NCBI RefSeq assembly: GCF_001667015.1
Contig: NZ_LZIS01000001.1
Coordinates: 1 to 64,000 of the forward strand
Reading direction: 5' to 3'
Length of the DNA stretch: 64,000 bases
Source: Mycobacterium sp. E3198
Lineage (GTDB): Bacteria > Actinomycetota > Actinomycetes > Mycobacteriales > Mycobacteriaceae
Shown: in pieces, positions 19,006 through 28,754 of the stretch
Numbering within the stretch: position 1 is the stretch's first letter
Layout of the letters: each line of letters starts with the position of its first letter
The notes under the pieces: model-generated
What the model was told of the DNA's origin: nothing
Seen by the model: the letters and a program-made list of their open reading frames with translations, nothing else
Databases searched by the model: none
Made by a program: the position numbers and the translations under genes

Positions 19006-20442
19006 GTGACGGAAATGACGCCCGACGACGTCTTCAAACTCGCCAAGGACGAGAACGTCGAATTTGTCGACGTCCGGTTCTGTGACCTGCCAGGCATCAT
19101 GCAGCACTTCACGATTCCGATTTCGTTCTTCGACGAGAGCGTTTTTGAGGACGGCCTGGCCTTCGACGGCTCGTCGATTCGCGGGTTCCAGTCCATCCAC
19201 GAGTCCGACATGCTGCTCCTGCCCGACCCCCAGACCGCGCGCATCGACCTGTTCACCGAAGCCAAGACGCTGAACATGAACTTCTTCGTGCACGACCCCT
19301 TCACCCTCGAGCCGTACTCGCGCGACCCGCGCAACATCGCTCGCAAGGCGGAGAACTACCTGATCAGCACCGGGGTCGCCGACACCGCATACTTCGGCGC
19401 CGAGGCCGAGTTCTACATCTTCGACTCGGTCAGCTTCGACTCGCGGACCAACGGCTCCTTCTATGAGGTGGACGCGATCTCCGGCTGGTGGAACACCGGC
19501 GAGCCCAACGAGAACGACGGCAGCCCCAACCGCGGCTACAAGGTCCGCCCCAAGGGCGGGTACTTCCCCGTCGCCCCCGTCGACCACTACGTCGACCTGC
19601 GCAGCAGGATGCTGCACAACCTGATCACGTCGGGCTTCAGCCTGGAGAAGGGCCACCACGAGGTGGGCAGCGGCGGGCAGGCCGAGATCAACTACAAGTT
19701 CAACACGCTGCTGCACGCGGCCGACGACATGCAACTGTACAAGTACATCGTCAAGAACACCGCGTGGCAGGCGGGCAAGACCGTCACCTTTATGCCCAAG
19801 CCGCTGTTCGGCGACAACGGTTCCGGCATGCACACCCACCAGTCGCTGTGGAAGGACGGCAGCCCACTGATGTACGACGAGACCGGCTACGCCGGCCTGT
19901 CGGACACCGCGCGCCACTACATCGGCGGCCTGCTGCACCACGCGCCGTCGCTGCTGGCCTTCACCAACCCGACGGTGAACTCCTACAAGCGCCTGGTTCC
20001 CGGCTTCGAGGCGCCGATCAACCTGGTGTACAGCCAGCGCAACCGCTCGGCGTGCGTGCGCATCCCGATCACCGGCAGCAACCCGAAGGCCAAGCGGCTG
20101 GAGTTCCGTTGCCCCGACTCGTCGGGCAACCCGTACCTGGCGTTCTCGGCCATGCTGATGGCCGGGCTGGACGGCATCAAGAACAAGATCGAGCCGCAGG
20201 CGCCGGTCGACAAGGACCTCTACGAGCTGCCGCCCGAGGAGGCCGCGAACATCCCGCAGGCGCCCACCCAGCTGTCCGCGGTGATCGACCGGCTGGAAGC
20301 CGACCACGAATACCTCACCGAGGGAGGCGTTTTCACGCCCGACCTCATCGAGACGTGGATCAGCTTCAAGCGGGAGAACGAGATCATGCCGGTCCAGATC
20401 CGGCCGCACCCCTACGAGTTCGCGCTGTACTACGACGTCTAG
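19006..20442 (+). CDS. glnA1: Glutamine synthetase type I GlnA1
   Basis: The main ammonium-assimilating enzyme: glutamate + NH3 + ATP to glutamine, acting as a dodecamer. At 478 residues it equals M. tuberculosis GlnA1. The adenylylation site Y406 is present in [10 protein letters not shown], and glnE, encoding the modifying enzyme, lies about 2 kb away. The ATP-binding [16 protein letters not shown] and glutamate-binding NRSACVRIP segments are intact. The GTG start at 19006 is preceded by AAAGGAG (18993-18999). A GlnR-type operator lies upstream and a strong terminator hairpin downstream, so it is probably monocistronic. Confidence 0.97.
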   Translation: MTEMTPDDVFKLAKDENVEFVDVRFCDLPGIMQHFTIPISFFDESVFEDGLAFDGSSIRGFQSIHESDMLLLPDPQTARIDLFTEAKTLNMNFFVHDPFTLEPYSRDPRNIARKAENYLISTGVADTAYFGAEAEFYIFDSVSFDSRTNGSFYEVDAISGWWNTGEPNENDGSPNRGYKVRPKGGYFPVAPVDHYVDLRSRMLHNLITSGFSLEKGHHEVGSGGQAEINYKFNTLLHAADDMQLYKYIVKNTAWQAGKTVTFMPKPLFGDNGSGMHTHQSLWKDGSPLMYDETGYAGLSDTARHYIGGLLHHAPSLLAFTNPTVNSYKRLVPGFEAPINLVYSQRNRSACVRIPITGSNPKAKRLEFRCPDSSGNPYLAFSAMLMAGLDGIKNKIEPQAPVDKDLYELPPEEAANIPQAPTQLSAVIDRLEADHEYLTEGGVFTPDLIETWISFKRENEIMPVQIRPHPYEFALYYDV

Positions 20443-20464
20443 GCCGTCTCGGCGTTAGACGACG

Positions 20465-20497
20465 CCGCCCGCGCGGGTTCGCTTGCCGCGCGGGCGG
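20465..20497 (+). terminator. Terminator hairpin of glnA1
   Basis: A perfect 12-bp stem (CCGCCCGCGCGG at 20465-20476 with its complement at 20486-20497) encloses a 9-nt loop and is followed by TTCT. It begins 22 bp after the glnA1 stop. It has almost no U-tract, as is common for mycobacterial terminators. Confidence 0.8.
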
Positions 20498-20629
20498 TTC
20501 TATGTCGGCTCCCGCGCCGAAACATCATCCCTTGCGAGGCTTCCCGGCGAGTCTTCGCAAACTGGTTATGTGTCGCGATCTCGACTCGGATGTGACCTGT
20601 CCGCGACAGCGACCGAGCACGCTCATCTC

Positions 20630-20857
20630 ATGACTGCGCTCGCCCTTGTCGCCGCGCTCGGAACAGCCCTGTGCCTCGGCTACTGGCTCGGGCGGCGCGC
20701 GGGCTCCCCGCCGAAGACCTGGAAGAGGCGAACCAGCCGGATCGCGCTGGGCCGGCTGGCGGTCAACCTGGTCATGTTGATGGCCGCACGGCGCGTCCTG
20801 GCGCTGAGAGTTATTGACCCGCTTGGCCCTCTGCGTAGCTTCGCGCGACCACGCTAA
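20630..20857 (+). CDS. Small hypothetical membrane-anchored protein
   Basis: This is a possible 75-residue protein starting at ATG 20630 (MTALALVAALGTALCLGYWLGRR by pieces: hydrophobic 2-20, then a basic stretch). Its second half has another moderately hydrophobic helix (LGRLAVNLVMLMAARRVLAL). No family is recognised and no clear Shine-Dalgarno is visible. Its stop overlaps the stop of the convergent gene at 20854 by 4 bp. It is the weakest coding call in this part of the window. Confidence 0.4.
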   Translation: MTALALVAALGTALCLGYWLGRRAGSPPKTWKRRTSRIALGRLAVNLVMLMAARRVLALRVIDPLGPLRSFARPR

Positions 20858-21072
20858 TTGGGTCGTCGGCCCATGATCCCGCGGGTCATCCTGACGGGTT
20901 GCCCCTCGGCCATCTCGACGACCTCCAGCCAGCCCCCGGGGGCGATGTAGTGCCGCTCGACGTCCTCGCGGTGCATGTTGATGATCAGCACACCCGCATC
21001 GGTGACCTCATAGCTGTCGAAGGCACCGTAGTCTCGCGGTTCGCCGTTGCTGAACACCACCGTGAAGGCCAC
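20854..21072 (-). CDS. Small hypothetical protein
   Basis: A protein of about 72 residues with a beta-rich pattern (VVFSNGEPRDYGAFDSYEV, VLIINMHREDVERHYIAPGGW, LEVVEMAEG). GTG at 21072 is the likelier start, with a TTG two codons upstream as alternative. The balanced composition suggests a real folded protein, but I do not recognise it. It begins about 10 bp after the LLM oxidoreductase stop and may be the last gene of the glnE operon. Confidence 0.55.
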   Translation of the reverse strand: MAFTVVFSNGEPRDYGAFDSYEVTDAGVLIINMHREDVERHYIAPGGWLEVVEMAEGQPVRMTRGIMGRRPN

Positions 21073-21081
21073 GAGCAAAGT

Positions 21082-21942
21082 TTAACCGTCGAGCGCCAGG
21101 TCCTTGCGAAAGCGCTGCATGCCGTCGATCTTGTCGGCCAGGGTGGCGTCGGGTCCCGAGTAGAACATCCACGGCATGGTGATGATGCCGGTGATTCCGG
21201 CGTCGGCGGCGCGCTGGTAGTCGGCGGTGGTGAAGGCGTCGGTCAGGGGCGTCAGGATGGTGAAATCGTCCATTGAAAGCCCGTTTTCGGCCCGCAGTTC
21301 GCGCAGCCGGCCCACCGCCTCGATGGCCCGGTCGGTCTTGATCAGGTCACCGATCCAGCCGTCGTTGCGGGCCGCGCGGCGCAGCGCCACGTCGCTGAGT
21401 CCACCGACGTACACCGGGACCGGCGGCGGCGTCGGCTCCATCTCCAGCCGTGGCGCCCGGTAGAACTCCCCCTCGAATTCCGTCCAGCCCGGCCGCCACA
21501 GCGCCCGCATCAAATCGATGATCTCGTCGGTGCGTTTGCCGCGCGCGGCGAACTGCTCGCCCATCAGCGCGAATTCCTCGCGGCACCAGCCGACGCCGAT
21601 GCCGAGCTCCACCCGTCCCGACGCCAAAACGGCGGCGGTGCCAATGGCTTTCGCCGCCGAGTAGGGGTTGCGCATCGCCGGGATGTAGACGGTGGTGACG
21701 AAGCGCAGCCGCGTGGTGACCTGCGCCAGCGCGCCGACGAGGACCCACGGGTCGGGCCAGTCGGTGAACGGCTGCCAGCGCCGCTGGCCGTCCTTGGTGT
21801 ACGGGTACGGGGTGTCCAGCGTCTCCAGGTTGACGACGTGGTCCGGGATGCCGACGCCGTCGTAGCCGAGTTCGTCGGCGGCCTTGGCGATCTCGATGAT
21901 CTCGCGGGTGTTCAGGAAGGCGCTGCTGACGTAGAACTTCAT
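21082..21942 (-). CDS. LLM-class F420-dependent oxidoreductase
   Basis: This 286-residue TIM-barrel protein is of the luciferase-like monooxygenase type. It shows the usual N-terminal DELGYDGVGIPDHV segment, the RLRFVTTVYIPAMRNP strand, and the RVELGIGVGWCREEF motif that in this family contributes to the cofactor site. Most mycobacterial members use F420 rather than FMN. The substrate is unknown. The ATG at 21942 overlaps the stop of the upstream thioesterase gene (ATGA), and that gene in turn overlaps glnE, giving three coupled genes. Confidence 0.82.
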   Translation of the reverse strand: MKFYVSSAFLNTREIIEIAKAADELGYDGVGIPDHVVNLETLDTPYPYTKDGQRRWQPFTDWPDPWVLVGALAQVTTRLRFVTTVYIPAMRNPYSAAKAIGTAAVLASGRVELGIGVGWCREEFALMGEQFAARGKRTDEIIDLMRALWRPGWTEFEGEFYRAPRLEMEPTPPPVPVYVGGLSDVALRRAARNDGWIGDLIKTDRAIEAVGRLRELRAENGLSMDDFTILTPLTDAFTTADYQRAADAGITGIITMPWMFYSGPDATLADKIDGMQRFRKDLALDG

Positions 21943-22586
21943 TGCGCTGCCCGCACCCAGGACGGCTCGATGAACACGCCGTCGGCCTCGACGGTCACCC
22001 CGGCGGCGTCCGAAATGGTGCCGCGCGCAAAGACTTTCACGCCCTCCTTGCCCTCGATCCAGGCCTCGGACCGGAGCGGGCCCAGCGGGGTGCCGCGCAG
22101 GTACTTCACGGTGATGGTGCCGGTGAACCGCGGTTTGGACAGGCCCTCGCTGGCCACCTCGCCCAGCATGTGGTCGAGCACCAGGGCGCTCACCCCGCCG
22201 TGCACCAACGCGGGCGGGCCCTCGTAGGCCGCCCCGAGGACGAACTCGCTCCAGCACCGGCCACCGCCGTCGTGGTGGATGATCAGGGGCGGCGCGATCG
22301 GATTGCCCAGGCCGATCGCGGCGTTTCCGAGCGTCAGCGGTCGCGCGCCGTCGACGCGGTAGCTCACCCCGATCGGCCGGGTCCGTTGCCGCAACGACTT
22401 GGTGACGGCCTCGATCGTGGAGCGCGCGTCGGCGACGACGTCGTCGTCGGCCGCGGTGTGGATGGTGGCGTCGATGAGCTCCCGGACGGCGTCGGCCAGC
22501 GGCGTGTACCGGGCCGTCACCCGTTGCGCCTCCTCCGCGCTGAGCACCTCGAAAATGGCATCCAACGCGCCGGCCTCCTGACTCAA
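21939..22586 (-). CDS. PaaI-like hotdog thioesterase
   Basis: The C-terminal part of this 215-residue protein has the hotdog-fold PaaI pattern: [23 protein letters not shown], with the family's HGG and central Asp, then [25 protein letters not shown]. It should hydrolyse an acyl-CoA thioester. The N-terminal 70 residues are an extra helical extension. The start is TTG at 22586, overlapping the glnE stop by 4 bp (TTGA), so translation is coupled to glnE; no better in-frame start is evident nearby. Confidence 0.75.
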   Translation of the reverse strand: MSQEAGALDAIFEVLSAEEAQRVTARYTPLADAVRELIDATIHTAADDDVVADARSTIEAVTKSLRQRTRPIGVSYRVDGARPLTLGNAAIGLGNPIAPPLIIHHDGGGRCWSEFVLGAAYEGPPALVHGGVSALVLDHMLGEVASEGLSKPRFTGTITVKYLRGTPLGPLRSEAWIEGKEGVKVFARGTISDAAGVTVEADGVFIEPSWVRAAQ

Positions 22587-25570
22587 CTCCCAAACACCTT
22601 CCGCACGAACGCCTTCGCGCGCCGCGTCACCCGAAGATAGTTGTCCAGGAATTCGCCGCCGTCGTCGGTCGGCCAGCCGGCGGCCACGGCGACCGCATTG
22701 AGCTGCCGCCCGGGCCCCGGCAGCTGGTCAGTGGGCTTGCCGCGGACCAGCACCAGCGCGTTGCGCGCCCGCGTCGCCGTCAGCCAGGCTTGGCGCAGCA
22801 GGTCCACGTCGTCGGCCGGCACCAGGTTGGCCGCGGCGATAGCGTCCAGGGATTGCAGCGTCGAGGTGTTGTGCAGAGCCGGGATCTCGTGCGCGTGCCG
22901 CAGCTGCATGAGCTGCACGGTCCATTCGATGTCGGCCAGCCCCCCGCGACCCAGCTTGGTGTGGGTGTTGGGGTCGGCGCCCCGCGGCAACCGCTCGGCC
23001 TCGACGCGGGCCTTGATGCGGCGGATTTCCTGCACGGCCTCGGCCGAGACGCCGTCGGGCGGGTAGCGCGTCTGGTCGGCCATCAGCAGGAACCGCTGGC
23101 CCAGCTCGGCGTCGCCGGCGACCGCGTGCGCGCGCAGCAGCGCCTGAACCTCCCACGGCTGCGCCCACTGTTCGTAGTAGGCGGTGTAGGAGCTCAGCGT
23201 GCGCACCAGCGGGCCGCTGCGGCCCTCGGGCCGCAGGTTGGCGTCGACCTCCAGCGGCGGGTCGACGCTCGGGGTGCCCAGCAGCGCCCGGATCTGCTCG
23301 GCGATCGACGTCGCCCACCGCACCGCCTGCGAATCCTCGACGCCGACGGCCGGCTCGCAGACGAACATCACGTCGGCGTCGGACCCGTAGCCCAGCTCCG
23401 CCCCACCCAGCCGGCCCATGCCGATGACTGCGATACGCGCGGGCGCGGCGCGGCCGTCGTCGGGCAGGTTGGCCCGGACCAGCACGTCCAGCGCGGCCTG
23501 CAGCACGGCCACCCACACCGAGGTGAGGGCCCGGCACACGTCGGTGACCTCGAGAAACCCGAGCAGATCGGCGGAGCCGATGCGGGCCAGCTCGCGGCGC
23601 CGCAGCGTGCGCGCCGCGGCGATGGCGCGCACCGGGTCGGCGTGGCGGCACGCCGAGGCGACCAGCGCGCGAGCCACGGCGGCGGGTTGGGTCTCGAGCA
23701 GTTTCGGGCCGGCCGCGCCGTCGCTGTAGTCCTGGATCACGCGGGGCGCGCGCATCAACAGGTCCGGCACGTAGGCGGAGGTCCCCAGCACGTGCATGAG
23801 CCGCCTGGCCACCGCGGGCTTGTCCCGCAGCGTGGACAGGTACCAGGTCTCCCCCGCCAGCGCCTCGGACAGCCGCCGGTAGGCCAGCAGGCCGCCGTCG
23901 GGGTCGGGCGCGTACGACATCCAGTTGAGCAGCCGCGGCAGCAGCACCGACTGCACCCGGCCGCGGCGGCCGCTCTGGTTGACCAGCGCCGACATGTGCT
24001 TCAACGCGGTCTGCGGGCCCTCGTAGCCGAGCGCGGCCAGCTGGCGCTCCGCCCCCTCGGAGGTCATGCCGTGCGCGATCTCCAGCCCGGCCGGCCCGAT
24101 GGACTCCAGCAGCGGCTGATAGAAGAGCTTGGCGTGCAGCTCGGAGACCCGCACGTTCTGGTGGCGCAGCTCTTCGCGCAGCACGCCCGCCGCGTCGTGC
24201 CGGCCGTCGGGGCGGATGTGCGCCGCGCGCGCCAGCCAGCGGACCGCCTCCTCGTCGTCCGCCTCGGGCAACAGGTGGGTGCGCTTGAGCCGCTGCAGCT
24301 GCAGTCGGTGCTCGAGCAACCGGAGGAACTCGTAGGAGGCGGTCAGGTTCGCCGCGTCCTCGCGCCCGATGTAGCCGCCCTGGCCCAGCGCGTCCAGCGC
24401 GTCGACCGTGGAGGCGACGTGCAGCGAGTCGTCGCTGCGGCCGTGCACCAGCTGCAGCAGCTGCACCGCGAACTCGACGTCCCGCAGCCCGCCGCTGCCG
24501 AGTTTGAGTTCCCGACCGCGAACCTCCGCGGGCACCAGCTGCTCCACCCGGCGCCGCATCGCCTGCACCTCGACGACGAAATCCTCACGCTCGCAGGCGA
24601 TCCAGACCATGGGCATCAGTGCGGCGAGGTAGCGCTCGCCGAGCTCGGCGTCGCCGGCGGCCGGCCGGGCCTTCAGCAGCGCCTGGAACTCCCACGTCTT
24701 GGCCCAGCGCTGGTAGTAGGCGACGTGCGACTCGATGGTGCGCACCAGCTCACCGCTGCGGCCCTCGGGGCGCAGGCCCGCGTCCACCTGGAAGAAGGCC
24801 TCCGAGGCCACTTTCATCATCTCGCCGGCCACCCGCGCGCTCTGCGCGTCGGCCCGTTCGGCGACGAAGATGACGTCGACGTCGCTGACGTAGTTCAGTT
24901 CGCGGGCACCGCATTTGCCCATGGCGATGACGGCCAGCCGTGGCGGCGTGCGGTCGCCGCACACGCCGACCTCGGCCACCCGCAGCGCGGCCGCCAGCGC
25001 GGCGTCGGCCAGGTCCGACAACTGCGCGGCCACCACCTTGAACGGCAGCACCGGCTCGTCCTCGACGGTCGGGGCCAGGTCCAGCGCCGCCAGCACCAGC
25101 AATTGGTCGCGGTACTCCACCCGCAGGCGCGCCAGCGCGGAGCCGGGGCCGGCCAACGCCTCCTCGACGCGCGTGGTGAACGTCGCGAGCAACTCATCGC
25201 GCGTCGGCAGGTGGGCCTTGCCGCGCAACAGCTTCCAGGACTGCGGATTGGCGGCGAGGTGATCGCCCAGCGCGAGCGACGAGCCGAGCACCGCGAACAG
25301 CCGCCCGCGCAGCCCGCGCTCGGTGAGCAACGCCGCGCTGAGCTCGTCCCAGTCGCTGTCGGGGTTCTCCGCCAGCCGGATCAGGACCCGCAGGACGGCG
25401 TCGGGATCCGGGGCGCGCGACAACGACCACAACCGGTCGACGTAGTCCTGGTCGTCGCGCTGGTACCAACCCAGCTGCGCCAGGCGGTCCCCCGCCGGCG
25501 GGTCGACCAACCCGAGCCGGCCCACGCTGGGCAGCCTGGGGCGCTCGGTCGCGGGTTTGGTCACGACCAC
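22583..25570 (-). CDS. glnE: Bifunctional glutamine synthetase adenylyltransferase/deadenylylase GlnE
   Basis: GlnE adenylylates and deadenylylates GlnA1 at its conserved tyrosine. The 995-residue protein has two nucleotidyltransferase halves. The N-terminal deadenylylase half contains the [19 protein letters not shown] motif and the C-terminal adenylyltransferase half contains [20 protein letters not shown]; each has the G-S/DxD metal pattern. [12 protein letters not shown] and [12 protein letters not shown] repeat in the two halves, showing the internal duplication. GTG at 25570 ([11 protein letters not shown]) matches the M. tuberculosis N-terminus, and the length (995 against 994) supports it. 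Two accessory genes follow with 4-bp overlaps. Confidence 0.96.
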   Translation of the reverse strand: MVVTKPATERPRLPSVGRLGLVDPPAGDRLAQLGWYQRDDQDYVDRLWSLSRAPDPDAVLRVLIRLAENPDSDWDELSAALLTERGLRGRLFAVLGSSLALGDHLAANPQSWKLLRGKAHLPTRDELLATFTTRVEEALAGPGSALARLRVEYRDQLLVLAALDLAPTVEDEPVLPFKVVAAQLSDLADAALAAALRVAEVGVCGDRTPPRLAVIAMGKCGARELNYVSDVDVIFVAERADAQSARVAGEMMKVASEAFFQVDAGLRPEGRSGELVRTIESHVAYYQRWAKTWEFQALLKARPAAGDAELGERYLAALMPMVWIACEREDFVVEVQAMRRRVEQLVPAEVRGRELKLGSGGLRDVEFAVQLLQLVHGRSDDSLHVASTVDALDALGQGGYIGREDAANLTASYEFLRLLEHRLQLQRLKRTHLLPEADDEEAVRWLARAAHIRPDGRHDAAGVLREELRHQNVRVSELHAKLFYQPLLESIGPAGLEIAHGMTSEGAERQLAALGYEGPQTALKHMSALVNQSGRRGRVQSVLLPRLLNWMSYAPDPDGGLLAYRRLSEALAGETWYLSTLRDKPAVARRLMHVLGTSAYVPDLLMRAPRVIQDYSDGAAGPKLLETQPAAVARALVASACRHADPVRAIAAARTLRRRELARIGSADLLGFLEVTDVCRALTSVWVAVLQAALDVLVRANLPDDGRAAPARIAVIGMGRLGGAELGYGSDADVMFVCEPAVGVEDSQAVRWATSIAEQIRALLGTPSVDPPLEVDANLRPEGRSGPLVRTLSSYTAYYEQWAQPWEVQALLRAHAVAGDAELGQRFLLMADQTRYPPDGVSAEAVQEIRRIKARVEAERLPRGADPNTHTKLGRGGLADIEWTVQLMQLRHAHEIPALHNTSTLQSLDAIAAANLVPADDVDLLRQAWLTATRARNALVLVRGKPTDQLPGPGRQLNAVAVAAGWPTDDGGEFLDNYLRVTRRAKAFVRKVFGS

Positions 25571-25621
25571 GACCGTAGCGCAACCGACCGCTCTCTCAGC
25601 CGGATCGGCGCCGCCGGCGAG

Positions 25622-26962
25622 CTACAGCGATAGGTAGGTGCTCAGCTCGTAGGGCGTGACGTGGCTGCGGTAGTTCGCCCACTCCGTGCGCTTGTTGCGC
25701 AGGAAGAAGTCAAACACGTGCTCCCCCAACGTTTCCGCGACGAGCTCGGAGGCCTCCATCGCCTTGAGCGCGGCGTCGAGGCTGGTGGGCAGCTCGCGGT
25801 AGCCCATCGTGAGCCGTTCCTCGGGCGTCAGGTCCCAGACGTTGTCCTCGGCCTGCGGTCCCAGCACGTAGCCCTTCTCCACCCCGCGGAGCCCGGCGGC
25901 CAGCAGCACCGCGAACGCCAGGTAGGGGTTGCACGCCGAGTCGGGGCTGCGGACCTCGACCCGCCGCGAGGACGTCTTGTGCGGCGTGTACATCGGCACC
26001 CGCACCAACGCCGATCGGTTGGCCGCCCCCCACGACGCCGCGGTGGGCGCCTCGCCGCCCTGCACCAGCCGCTTGTAGGAGTTGACCCATTGGTTGGTAA
26101 CCGCGCTGATCTCCGAGGCGTGCTCGAGGATCCCGGCGATGAACGACTTGCCGACGTCCGACAGCTGCAGCGGGTCGTCGGTGCTGTGGAATGCGTTGAC
26201 GTCACCCTCGAACAGGCTCATGTGGGTGTGCATGGCCGAGCCCGGGTGCTCGGCGAACGGCTTGGGCATGAACGACGCCCGCGCGCCGTTCTCGATCGCG
26301 ACCTCCTTGATGACGTAGCGGAACGTCATCACGTTGTCGGCCATCGACAACGCATCGGCGAAGCGCAGGTCGATCTCCTGCTGGCCCGGCGCGCCCTCGT
26401 GGTGGCTGAACTCGACCGAGATGCCCATGAATTCCAGTGCCTCGATGGCGTGCCGGCGGAAGTTGGACGCGGAGTCGTGCACGGCCTGGTCGAAGTAGCC
26501 GGCGGTGTCGACCGGGAGGGGCCGCGACCCGTCGTCGGGGCCGGGCTTGAGCAGGAAGAACTCGATCTCGGGGTGCACGTAGCAGGAAAAGCCCAGGTCG
26601 TTGGCCTTCTGCAGCTGGCGGCGCAGCACGTGGCGCGGGTCCGCCCACGACGGGGAGCCGTCGGGCATGGTGATGTCGCAGAACATCCGCGCGGAGTGGT
26701 GGTGGCCGGACGACGTGGCCCACGGCAGCACCTGGAACGTCGACGGGTCCGGATTCGCCACGGTGTCGGATTCCGAGACGCGCGCGAAGCCCTCGATGGA
26801 GGAACCGTCGAAGCCGATGCCCTCCTCGAAGGCCCCTTCGAGTTCGGCGGGCGCGATGGCAACGGACTTGAGCGTGCCGAGCACATCGGTGAACCAGAGC
26901 CGAACGAAGCGGATGTCCCGTTCTTCTAGCGTGCGGAGGACGAATTCCTTCTGTCGATCCAT
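25622..26962 (-). CDS. glnA2: Glutamine synthetase paralogue GlnA2
   Basis: This type I glutamine synthetase has 446 residues, identical in length to M. tuberculosis GlnA2. Catalytic segments FMPKPFAEHPGSAMHTHMS and NRSALVRVPMYTP are intact. The position matching the adenylylated tyrosine of GlnA1 is W376 (NVWDLTPEE), so GlnE cannot modify it in the same way. It may serve D-glutamine/isoglutamine or polyamine-related roles as proposed for GlnA2-type paralogues; this is family knowledge, not visible here. It lies directly upstream of glnE on the same strand with a 51-bp gap. Confidence 0.95.
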   Translation of the reverse strand: MDRQKEFVLRTLEERDIRFVRLWFTDVLGTLKSVAIAPAELEGAFEEGIGFDGSSIEGFARVSESDTVANPDPSTFQVLPWATSSGHHHSARMFCDITMPDGSPSWADPRHVLRRQLQKANDLGFSCYVHPEIEFFLLKPGPDDGSRPLPVDTAGYFDQAVHDSASNFRRHAIEALEFMGISVEFSHHEGAPGQQEIDLRFADALSMADNVMTFRYVIKEVAIENGARASFMPKPFAEHPGSAMHTHMSLFEGDVNAFHSTDDPLQLSDVGKSFIAGILEHASEISAVTNQWVNSYKRLVQGGEAPTAASWGAANRSALVRVPMYTPHKTSSRRVEVRSPDSACNPYLAFAVLLAAGLRGVEKGYVLGPQAEDNVWDLTPEERLTMGYRELPTSLDAALKAMEASELVAETLGEHVFDFFLRNKRTEWANYRSHVTPYELSTYLSL

Positions 26963-26984
26963 GACCCGACAGTAGGCAACGCCT

Positions 26985-27000
26985 GTTAAATCCGTGTTAC
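26985..27000 (-). promoter_or_regulatory. Possible GlnR half-site upstream of glnA2
   Basis: On the minus strand the sequence reads GTAAC-n6-TTAAC, 22 bp upstream of the glnA2 start. This fits one half of the GlnR box seen at glnA1, but the second half is not recognisable (next pentamer TGCCT). It is weak evidence and could be chance. Confidence 0.3.
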
Positions 27001-27042
27001 CGACGGCCGCTCAGAACCGTTGCGGACCGTCGCGGCGGCGGC

Positions 27043-28593
27043 TCAGGACCGGCAGTGCAGCGACGCGGGCGGCAGCACCCCGGCGACGAAGTAGCGCACC
27101 ACCGCGGTGTCCACGCACTGGTCACCGTTGAACACCGCGGTGTGCTGGGTTCCGTCGTAGGTGATCAGCGGGGCGCCCAATTGGCGGGCCAGGTTCACGC
27201 CGGCCTGATACGGGGTGGCCGGGTCGTGCGTCGTGGAGACGACGACGACCTTGCCCGGCGCGGCGGGCGGCGCGGCGTGCGGCCGTGAGGTGGCGGGCAC
27301 CGGCCACAACGCGCACAGGTCGCGGGGGGCGCTGCCGGTGAACTGCCCATAGCTCAGGAACGGGGCGACCTGGCGCATCTTCTGGTCGGCGGCCACCCAC
27401 GTCGCCGAGTCCGTCGGCGTCGGCGCGTCGACGCACCGCACGCCGTTGAACGCGTCCTGGTCGTTGGTGTAGTGCCCGCTTTTGTCCCGGCCCTCGTAAT
27501 CGTCGGCCAGCAACAGCAAGTCACCGGCGTCGGTGCCGCGAGCCAGCCCCAGCAGGCCGCTGGTCAGGTACTTCCAGTGCTGCGGGGTATACAGCGCGTT
27601 GATGGTGCCGGTGGTCGCGTCGGCATAGCTCAGCCCACGCGGATCCGACGTTCGGCCCGGCCGGGCGACCAAGGGGTCGACCAGGGCGTGGTAGCGGCTG
27701 ACGAACTGGGCCGGATCGGTGCCCAGCGGGCAGCCCGCGGCGCGGGCGCAGTCGGTGGCGTAGTCGTTGAAAGCCGTTTGGAATCCGGCCATTTGGTTGA
27801 TGTTTTCGGTCACCGGGTCCACCGTCGGGTCGATGGCGCCGTCGAGCACCATCGATCGGACGTGGCCGCCGAAGCCCTCGAGGTAGGCGGTGCCGATCTC
27901 GGTGCCGTAGCTGAACCCGAGGTAGTTGATCTGGTCGTCGCCCAGCGCCTGGCGGACCGCGTCCATGTCGCGCGCGACGGAGGCGGTGCCGGCGTTGGCG
28001 AGGAAGGCATTGCCCATCCGGTTCGCGCACTGCTGGGCCAGCTGGCGGTAGACCTGCTCGATGTGCGCCACGCCGGCCGGGCTGTAGTCGACCATCGGGT
28101 CGCGCCGGAACGCGTCGAAGTCGGCGTCGCTGCGGCAGCGCAACTGTGGCGTCGAGTGGCCCACCCCGCGCGGGTCGAACCCCACCAGGTCGAAATTGCG
28201 GGTGATGTCGCTGTTCTCCAGGTCCGACGCCATGCCGGCGACCATGTCCACCGCGGACGCGCCCGGTCCGCCCGGGTTGATGAACAGCGCTCCGGCCCGC
28301 CGGCCCGTCGCGGGAACCCTGATCACGGCCAGCTTGGCTTGCGCGCCACCCGGATTCGCGTAGTCGATCGGGACGGACACGGTGGTGCACTGGGCGGTCG
28401 GAAGGTCGCTGGTGTCGGTCAGGAATTGGTTGCAGCTGCCCCAGTTCTGTGGGCGCACCGCGGCGGCCGGGGCCGGGCTCGGCGTCTGGCCGGCACCGGG
28501 CTCGGGAGTCGCGGCCGCCACCGGCAACTGCGATCCCGCAACCAACAATCCAAACGACAGCAGCGCCGAGCTCAACGGTCTGCGGCGCGACAT
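27043..28593 (-). CDS. Secreted Hip1-like serine protease (Rv2223c-like)
   Basis: An alpha/beta-hydrolase of the tripeptidyl aminopeptidase type: signal peptide (MSRRRPLSSALLSFGLLVAG by pieces), catalytic serine S228 in GFSYGTEIG, and acid and histidine in the C-terminal TAP-like domain (STTHDPATPYQ and GTQHTAVF). ATG at 28593 was preferred to a longer frame because the signal peptide begins there; it gives 516 residues. It is a tandem paralogue of the downstream-numbered Hip1 gene and has the same overall design, but its signal lacks a lipobox, so it is probably released rather than anchored. Confidence 0.87.
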   Translation of the reverse strand: MSRRRPLSSALLSFGLLVAGSQLPVAAATPEPGAGQTPSPAPAAAVRPQNWGSCNQFLTDTSDLPTAQCTTVSVPIDYANPGGAQAKLAVIRVPATGRRAGALFINPGGPGASAVDMVAGMASDLENSDITRNFDLVGFDPRGVGHSTPQLRCRSDADFDAFRRDPMVDYSPAGVAHIEQVYRQLAQQCANRMGNAFLANAGTASVARDMDAVRQALGDDQINYLGFSYGTEIGTAYLEGFGGHVRSMVLDGAIDPTVDPVTENINQMAGFQTAFNDYATDCARAAGCPLGTDPAQFVSRYHALVDPLVARPGRTSDPRGLSYADATTGTINALYTPQHWKYLTSGLLGLARGTDAGDLLLLADDYEGRDKSGHYTNDQDAFNGVRCVDAPTPTDSATWVAADQKMRQVAPFLSYGQFTGSAPRDLCALWPVPATSRPHAAPPAAPGKVVVVSTTHDPATPYQAGVNLARQLGAPLITYDGTQHTAVFNGDQCVDTAVVRYFVAGVLPPASLHCRS

Positions 28594-28754
28594 GGCTGTC
28601 AATATTTGCAGCCGCGAATACCCGTCACAGCGCGAAAAGGTCACGGCTTGGTCTCGCGTCGGCGCGTCGCCACCAGTGCATCGAGACTGCACTCAGCGCT
28701 AGAAATTCGCCGGATTCACGCGCTGGGCGCAGTCTCGGCGAAGTCTCACCGCTT

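Noticed and set aside
22790-25633. Plus-strand open frame of about 950 codons antisense to glnE
   Set aside because: It is Arg/Gln/His-rich without any domain and lies wholly opposite a well-supported gene.
26974-27000. A full GlnR box upstream of glnA2
   Set aside because: Only the first two pentamers fit; the third and fourth positions do not, so only a weak half-site was listed.
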